A DNA stretch of 64,000 bases from Azonexus hydrophilus (GTDB taxonomy: Bacteria > Pseudomonadota > Gammaproteobacteria > Burkholderiales > Rhodocyclaceae): contig NZ_MTHD01000002.1 of NCBI RefSeq assembly GCF_001956855.1, positions 62,001 to 126,000 on the forward strand, in the 5' to 3' direction. Made by a program: the position numbers and the translations under genes. Each line of letters starts with the position of its first letter. Within the stretch, counting starts at the first letter, position 1. Under the pieces are notes generated by a model. It was not told the origin of the DNA. It searched no databases and saw only the letters and a program-made list of their open reading frames with translations. Of this stretch, positions 56,885-64,000 are shown in pieces.

Positions 56885-56894
56885 GCGGCGCGGC

Positions 56895-57680
56895 ATGAAG
56901 CCGGTCCTCGTCTTCGACATCGAGACCATTCCCGATGTCCCCGGCCTGCGCCGGATCAACGATCTGCCCTCCGAGTTGTCCGACGCCGAGGTTGCCGAAC
57001 TCGCCTTCCAGCAGCGCCGGGCGAAGAGCGGCAACGATTTCCTGCCGCTGCACCTGCAGCGCGTCGTCGCCATTTCCTGCGTGCTGCGCACGCTCGAAGG
57101 TTTCAAGGTGTGGTCACTGGCCGAGCCGGATCTCGACGAAGGCGCGATCATCCAGCGCTTTTTCGACGGCATCGAGAAATTCACGCCGCAGATCATTTCC
57201 TGGAACGGCAGCGGTTTCGATCTGCCGGTGCTGCACTATCGCGGCATGCTGCACGGCGTCGTCGCGCCGCGCTACTGGGACATGGGCGAGGGCGACTACG
57301 CCGATTCACGCGATTTCAAGTGGAACAACTACATCAGCCGTTACCACACCCGCCACCTCGACCTGATGGACCTGCTGGCGCTGTACAACGGCCGGGCGAA
57401 TGCGCCATTGGATGATCTGGCCAAACTGTTCGGTTTTCCCGGCAAGCTCGGCATGGACGGCAGCAAGGTCTGGGAAGCCTGGCAGGCCGGGCAGGCCGCC
57501 GACATCCGCGATTACTGCGAAACCGACGTGGTCAATACCTACCTGGTCTATAACCGTTTCCGGCGCATGCGTGGCGAACTGACGGCCGACGAGGAAGTGG
57601 CCGAAATCGCTTTCATCAAGGCCCAACTGGGCAGGATCGACGCGCCGCACTGGCGGGAGTTTCTTGCTGCCTGGGGCTGA
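56895..57680 (+). CDS. Predicted 3'-5' exonuclease of the PolB-like DnaQ fold
   Basis: A 261-residue DEDD exonuclease. The three metal motifs are FDIETIPD (ExoI, residues 7-14), [11 protein letters not shown] (ExoII) and [11 protein letters not shown] (ExoIII). It matches the family of stand-alone exonuclease domains related to DNA polymerase B. Probably a DNA or RNA proofreading or repair nuclease; substrate unknown. The ATG lies 10 bases after cysM. Confidence 0.86.
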   Translation: MKPVLVFDIETIPDVPGLRRINDLPSELSDAEVAELAFQQRRAKSGNDFLPLHLQRVVAISCVLRTLEGFKVWSLAEPDLDEGAIIQRFFDGIEKFTPQIISWNGSGFDLPVLHYRGMLHGVVAPRYWDMGEGDYADSRDFKWNNYISRYHTRHLDLMDLLALYNGRANAPLDDLAKLFGFPGKLGMDGSKVWEAWQAGQAADIRDYCETDVVNTYLVYNRFRRMRGELTADEEVAEIAFIKAQLGRIDAPHWREFLAAWG

Positions 57681-57699
57681 TGACGTCGCCGTACGGCGC

Positions 57700-57705
57700 T
57701 ATAAT
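57700..57705 (+). promoter_or_regulatory. -10 box, probable ppa promoter
   Basis: A perfect TATAAT lies 33 bases before the ppa ATG, between it and the exonuclease stop. The expected -35 region is poor (about three of six positions), so the start point is uncertain. Confidence 0.5.
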
Positions 57706-57738
57706 CAAGGTTTTCAAACTAAACGCAGAGAGCTCACG

Positions 57739-58275
57739 ATGTCCCTGAACAACGTTTCTTCCGGCAAGTCCCTGCCCGACGACTTCAACGTCATCATCGA
57801 AATCACCGCCAATTCCGATCCGGTCAAGTACGAAGTGGACAAGGAATCCGGCGCCGTTTTCGTCGACCGCTTCCTGGGCACGGCGATGCACTATCCCTGC
57901 AACTATGGCTACATCAACAACACCATCGCCGGTGACGGTGATCCGGTCGATGTGCTGGTCGTTACCCCGTTCCCGCTGCCGCCGGGCGTTGTCATCCGCT
58001 GCCGTCCGCTCGGCATGCTGGCCATGGAAGACGAAGGCGGTCAGGACGCCAAGCTGCTGGCCGTGCCGGTTTCCAAGCTGACTCCGCTGTACAACGACGT
58101 CAAGTCCTTTGAAGACATCCCCGAACTGCTGCGCAAGCAGATCTCGCATTTCTTCGAGCACTACAAGGATCTGGAACCGGGCAAGTGGGTCAAGGTCGTT
58201 GGCTGGCAGGGCATCGAAGAAGCCCGCAAGGAAGTCATGGAAGGCGTCGCCCGTTACCAGGCCGAAGCCAAGTAA
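57739..58275 (+). CDS. ppa: Inorganic pyrophosphatase, family I
   Basis: A 178-residue soluble pyrophosphatase. The signature Asp cluster is in [11 protein letters not shown], preceded by YPCNYGYI. It drives biosynthesis by removing pyrophosphate, of which the nucleotidyltransferases of this window make much. The ATG at 57739 has AGAGAG upstream; the longer frame from 57664 runs inside the exonuclease gene. Codon use is that of a well-expressed gene. Confidence 0.97.
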   Translation: MSLNNVSSGKSLPDDFNVIIEITANSDPVKYEVDKESGAVFVDRFLGTAMHYPCNYGYINNTIAGDGDPVDVLVVTPFPLPPGVVIRCRPLGMLAMEDEGGQDAKLLAVPVSKLTPLYNDVKSFEDIPELLRKQISHFFEHYKDLEPGKWVKVVGWQGIEEARKEVMEGVARYQAEAK

Positions 58276-58278
58276 GCC

Positions 58279-60262
<1,984 letters not shown>

Positions 60263-60272
60263 TTTTTTGGCA

Positions 60273-60296
60273 AATCCTGCGGTCGACCGCAGGATT
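60273..60296. repeat. 24-base perfect palindrome between convergent glnB and smr
   Basis: Positions 60273-60284 are the exact inverted complement of 60285-60296, giving a 12-bp perfect dyad. No U-tract follows on either strand, so it is not a classic terminator by itself, but it could aid termination or mRNA 3'-end stability for glnB. Confidence 0.7.
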
Positions 60297-60310
60297 CAGG
60301 CAAAAACGCA

Positions 60311-60338
60311 GGGCGGCTCAGGCCGCCCTTGTCTTTTT
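60311..60338 (+). terminator. Rho-independent terminator for glnB
   Basis: A 7-bp GC stem (60311-60317 with 60322-60328), 4-base loop and a T-rich tract TTGTCTTTTT. It lies inside the last codons of the oppositely transcribed smr gene, including its stop codon. Confidence 0.75.
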
Positions 60339-61085
60339 CGGCGCGCGCAGCAATACCAGCAAGGCGCCTTCGCCGCCGTCGTGCGGGCGTGCCTGGCAGT
60401 AGGCCAGGACTTCCTCGCGCTGGGCCAGCCAGCCGCGTGTCAGCTGGCGCAGGATCGACAGCTTCTGCGGCGAGCCCAGGCCCTTGCCGGTGATCACCCG
60501 GACGCAGCGGACACCGTGATGCAGGCATTCAGCGAGGAACGTTGCCAGCAGTTGCCGGGCTTCGTCACGATTGGCGCCGTGCAGGTCGATTTCATCCTGG
60601 ATCACCCAGCGGCCGCGGCGCAGGTCGCGCAGCACGTTGCCGGCGATGCCGTTGCGCAGGTAGTGCGGTTCGTCGCCGCCTTCGAGCCGGTCCTGCAGGC
60701 CGATGCGGCCATGCAGGCTTTCATGCAGTGCGGCCCGTTCGTCGGCAAGGAATTGCTGCGGCCGCGGTGGCGGCGGCGGGGTGCCGACGACGACGCGGTT
60801 GGCCGCCGGCAGGGGATGCACGCCCTGCATCGCCAGGACGAAGGCTGCCGCATCGGGATCGTCCGGCAGGCGCGGCCGGGGAGCGCTGCCCTCGCTGTGC
60901 CAGTGGGCCGGGAGGTCAGTGCCGCGACGAGCTTTCGTCGTCGGTTTGCTGGCTTCGTGCAGTGGGCGAGCCGGCGGCTGGCGCCGCGGTCTGGCACGCG
61001 TCAGCTGGACGCGATTATCCGGCGGCAGCGGATCGGCATCCGCCACCGCCGCCCGGAAGGCCGCCAGGTCGTCCGGGTCGATCAA
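60318..61085 (-). CDS. Smr/MutS2-domain protein
   Basis: A 255-residue protein with a C-terminal Smr domain: EIDLHGANRDEARQLL, VRVITGKGLGS and a late GGEGALLVLL. The Smr domain is a nicking endonuclease or RNA-cleaving fold. The first 110 residues are Pro/Arg-rich and look disordered. The only start after the trxB stop is a TTG at 61085, in the same frame as trxB and only six bases beyond its TGA; a GTG a few codons in is the alternative. Function in the cell is unknown. Confidence 0.85.
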   Translation of the reverse strand: MIDPDDLAAFRAAVADADPLPPDNRVQLTRARPRRQPPARPLHEASKPTTKARRGTDLPAHWHSEGSAPRPRLPDDPDAAAFVLAMQGVHPLPAANRVVVGTPPPPPRPQQFLADERAALHESLHGRIGLQDRLEGGDEPHYLRNGIAGNVLRDLRRGRWVIQDEIDLHGANRDEARQLLATFLAECLHHGVRCVRVITGKGLGSPQKLSILRQLTRGWLAQREEVLAYCQARPHDGGEGALLVLLRAPKKTRAA

Positions 61086-61091
61086 GGGATT

Positions 61092-62126
<1,035 letters not shown>

Positions 62127-62140
62127 CTATCAAACCGGTT

Positions 62141-62146
62141 TATAAT
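62141..62146 (+). promoter_or_regulatory. -10 box, possible ftsK promoter
   Basis: TATAAT on the plus strand, 74 bases upstream of the ftsK ATG, in the 172-base divergent gap between trxB and ftsK. The -35 region is not recognisable. Confidence 0.4.
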
Positions 62147-62220
62147 TCCATGCTAACTGTATGACTCAAAATGATTTACACCGATTTCAGCAGGGCTGAA
62201 GCCGGTTGAGGAAAAAGCCG

Positions 62221-64000
62221 ATGGCCAAACGAAACGACCCCAGTCCGATGCCGGACAAGATCGGCAGCCTGTTGCAGGAGTCACGCTGGCTTGGCGTTGG
62301 CGCCCTGGCCCTGTTCCTGATCATGGCGCTGTGGGGATTCCAGCGCAGCGATCCGGGCTGGTCGCATGCGGTCGGCGCCAGCAGCACGCAGAACCCGGCC
62401 GGTCGTGCTGGCGCCTGGGTTGCCGACCTGATGCTCTATGTTTTCGGCATCTCCGCCTGGTGGTGGGTGGTGCTGCTCGGGATGATCGTCTGGTGGGGCT
62501 TCCGCCAACTGCACGCCAATACCGGACGGGTTGCCCACTCGCCGTATCTGGCGCTGCCCGGCTTCATCGTCCTGCTGCTTGCCAGTTGTGCGCTGGAGGC
62601 GCTGCGCTTCCACACGATGACGGCGCAGTTGCCGCTGGCGCCGGGCGGCATGCTCGGGCTGGAAGTCAGCCGCTGGCTTGCCGATACCCTGGGCTTCACC
62701 GGCGCGACGCTGTTCCTGCTGGCGCTGATGGCCGCTGCCTGGAGCGCGTTTTCCGGGATGTCCTGGCTGTGGGCCTTCGAAAAACTCGGCCTGCTGCTGG
62801 AAGCGTTGACCGGCTTCGTCTACGGCCGCATCGACGCCTGGCGCGATCGCCAGATCGGCAAGGAAGTTGCGCAGCAGCGGGAAGTCGTCGTCGAGGAAGA
62901 AAAGCGCCGCGTCGAACTGCATGAGCCGATCTACATCGAGCCCGCGGCGCCGGTCGAAGTGCCGGTATCGAAGAAGGCCGAGAAGCGCGTCGAGCGCGAA
63001 AAGCAGGCGATGCTGTTCCCCGAGGCGATCGTCGGCGGCACATTGCCGCCGCTGCACCTGCTCGACCCGGCGCCGCCGGCGACCGAGACGGTCAGTCCGG
63101 AAACGCTGGAATACACGTCGCGCCTGATCGAGCGCAAGCTCGCCGACTTCGGCGTCCAGGTCAAGGTGCTGGCGGCGATGCCGGGGCCGGTGATCACCCG
63201 CTATGAAATCGAGCCGGCGGTCGGCGTCAAGGGCGCCCAGATCGTCAACCTGGCGCGCGACCTGGCGCGCGCGCTGGCGATGGTGTCGATCCGCGTCGTC
63301 GAGACGGTGCCGGGCAAGTCGTGCATGGCGCTCGAACTGCCGAACCCGAAGCGGCAGATGGTCAAGCTCTCCGAAATCATCTCCAGCAAGCCGTACAACG
63401 ACATGAGCAGTCCGCTGACGGTGTGCCTGGGCAAGGACATCGGCGGCCTGCCGGTGGTCGCCGACCTGGCCAAGACGCCACACCTGCTGGTCGCCGGCAC
63501 CACCGGTTCGGGCAAGTCGGTTGGCGTCAACGCGATGATCCTGTCGATGCTGTACAAGTCCGAGCCGGAAAATGTCCGTTTGATCATGGTCGACCCCAAG
63601 ATGCTCGAACTGTCGATCTACGAGGGCATTCCGCACCTGCTGGCGCCGGTCGTCACCGACATGAAGCAGGCGGCCAACGCGCTGCACTGGTGCGTCACCG
63701 AGATGGAAAAGCGCTACAAGCTGATGTCGGCGATGGGCGTGCGCAACATCGCCGGTCTCAATACCAAGATCAAGGATGCCGAGAAGCGCGGCGAACACAT
63801 TCCCAATCCGCTGTCGCTGACGCCGGAAGCCCCGGAGCCGCTGAAGACGATGCCGTTCATCGTCGTCATCATCGACGAACTGGCCGACCTGATGATGGTC
63901 GTCGGCAAGAAGGTCGAGGAGCAGATAGCCCGTCTGGCGCAAAAGGCGCGTGCTTCCGGCATCCACCTGGTGCTGGCGACGCAACGCCCGTCGGTCGATG
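62221..64000 (+). CDS. ftsK: DNA translocase FtsK, 3' end cut by window edge
   Basis: Open frame from the ATG at 62221 to the right edge, 593 codons. The N-terminus has four or so transmembrane helices (first 170 residues), then a charged linker with Glu/Arg-rich repeats that is short for the family. The motor shows Walker [13 protein letters not shown] at about residue 425 and Walker [13 protein letters not shown] at about residue 545. FtsK couples division to chromosome dimer resolution. The C-terminal gamma domain, which reads KOPS, lies outside the window. The trxB/ftsK divergent pair is common in proteobacteria. Confidence 0.95.
   Translation, partial: MAKRNDPSPMPDKIGSLLQESRWLGVGALALFLIMALWGFQRSDPGWSHAVGASSTQNPAGRAGAWVADLMLYVFGISAWWWVVLLGMIVWWGFRQLHANTGRVAHSPYLALPGFIVLLLASCALEALRFHTMTAQLPLAPGGMLGLEVSRWLADTLGFTGATLFLLALMAAAWSAFSGMSWLWAFEKLGLLLEALTGFVYGRIDAWRDRQIGKEVAQQREVVVEEEKRRVELHEPIYIEPAAPVEVPVSKKAEKRVEREKQAMLFPEAIVGGTLPPLHLLDPAPPATETVSPETLEYTSRLIERKLADFGVQVKVLAAMPGPVITRYEIEPAVGVKGAQIVNLARDLARALAMVSIRVVETVPGKSCMALELPNPKRQMVKLSEIISSKPYNDMSSPLTVCLGKDIGGLPVVADLAKTPHLLVAGTTGSGKSVGVNAMILSMLYKSEPENVRLIMVDPKMLELSIYEGIPHLLAPVVTDMKQAANALHWCVTEMEKRYKLMSAMGVRNIAGLNTKIKDAEKRGEHIPNPLSLTPEAPEPLKTMPFIVVIIDELADLMMVVGKKVEEQIARLAQKARASGIHLVLATQRPSVD

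Noticed and set aside
62281..63984. Minus-strand open frame (567 codons) opposite ftsK
   Set aside because: The plus strand encodes FtsK with Walker A and B motifs; the reverse frame is His/Arg/Gln-rich noise.

Overview
The window is a chromosomal stretch of a GC-rich Gram-negative bacterium. Gene content and order (gph-ubiG-ompA, then gyrA-serC-pheA-hisC-tyrA ... aroA/cmk-rpsA-ihfB-lapAB-rfaE1-hldD-cysM) point to a betaproteobacterium, most likely of the Rhodocyclales (Dechloromonas/Azonexus-like). That placement comes from recognising families and gene order by eye, not from a database search.

Left core (1-11196). On the minus strand: gph (cut by the left edge), ubiG, an OmpA-family lipid-anchored-type peptidoglycan-binding protein with a clear terminator, and an MtaD-like amidohydrolase. 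On the plus strand: gyrA, then the aromatic amino acid/serine/histidine run serC-pheA-hisC-tyrA, then an exported ATP-dependent DNA ligase.

Surface-glycan island (11246-48431). About 37 kb of plus-strand genes, nearly all overlapping or a few bases apart, sits between tyrA/ligase and aroA-cmk. (a) rmlB-rmlA-rmlC (dTDP-sugar synthesis, without rmlD) and an RfaH/NusG-type antiterminator. (b) A 380-base leader with a near-perfect ops element, where RfaH would load. (c) A nonulosonic-acid (legionaminate-type) block: LegB, LegI, a HisH-like glutaminase, a HisF-like ammonia conduit that has lost the cyclase Asp11, two tandem N-acetyl-sugar amidotransferases, a methyltransferase, an epimerase/dehydratase, a DegT aminotransferase, WbqC, LegG/NeuC, a PIG-L deacetylase, PtmE-, PtmF-, LegF- and PtmA-like proteins, and a NodU-type O-carbamoyltransferase. 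(d) A Wzx flippase, two methyltransferases, a 617-residue orphan GT-B-like protein and two CatB-type acetyltransferases. (e) A dTDP-L-rhamnose 4-epimerase-like enzyme, three GT2 and one GT4 glycosyltransferases and UDP-xylose synthase. (f) A complete PglC/PglD/PglE/PglF-like set that would make UDP-diNAc-bacillosamine and start the glycan on undecaprenyl phosphate. No Wzy polymerase, chain-length regulator or ABC exporter is visible.

Right core (48454-64000). A fused AroA-Cmk protein with its own likely promoter, rpsA-ihfB ending in a strong terminator, lapA-lapB, rfaE1, hldD, cysM, a PolB-like 3'-5' exonuclease, ppa, nadE and glnB. Then trxB and an Smr-domain gene on the minus strand, and ftsK on the plus strand, cut by the right edge.

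Working model: RfaH made from the rml operon loads at ops and carries transcription through a roughly 34 kb operon. That operon builds a bacillosamine-primed glycan carrying an amidinated, possibly carbamoylated and methylated, legionaminic-acid derivative plus xylose and rhamnose/6-deoxytalose. The product could be O-antigen, capsule or a protein-linked glycan. LapB, RfaE1 and HldD in the right core concern LPS assembly and heptose supply. No tRNA, rRNA, CRISPR array, insertion sequence or integrase was seen.
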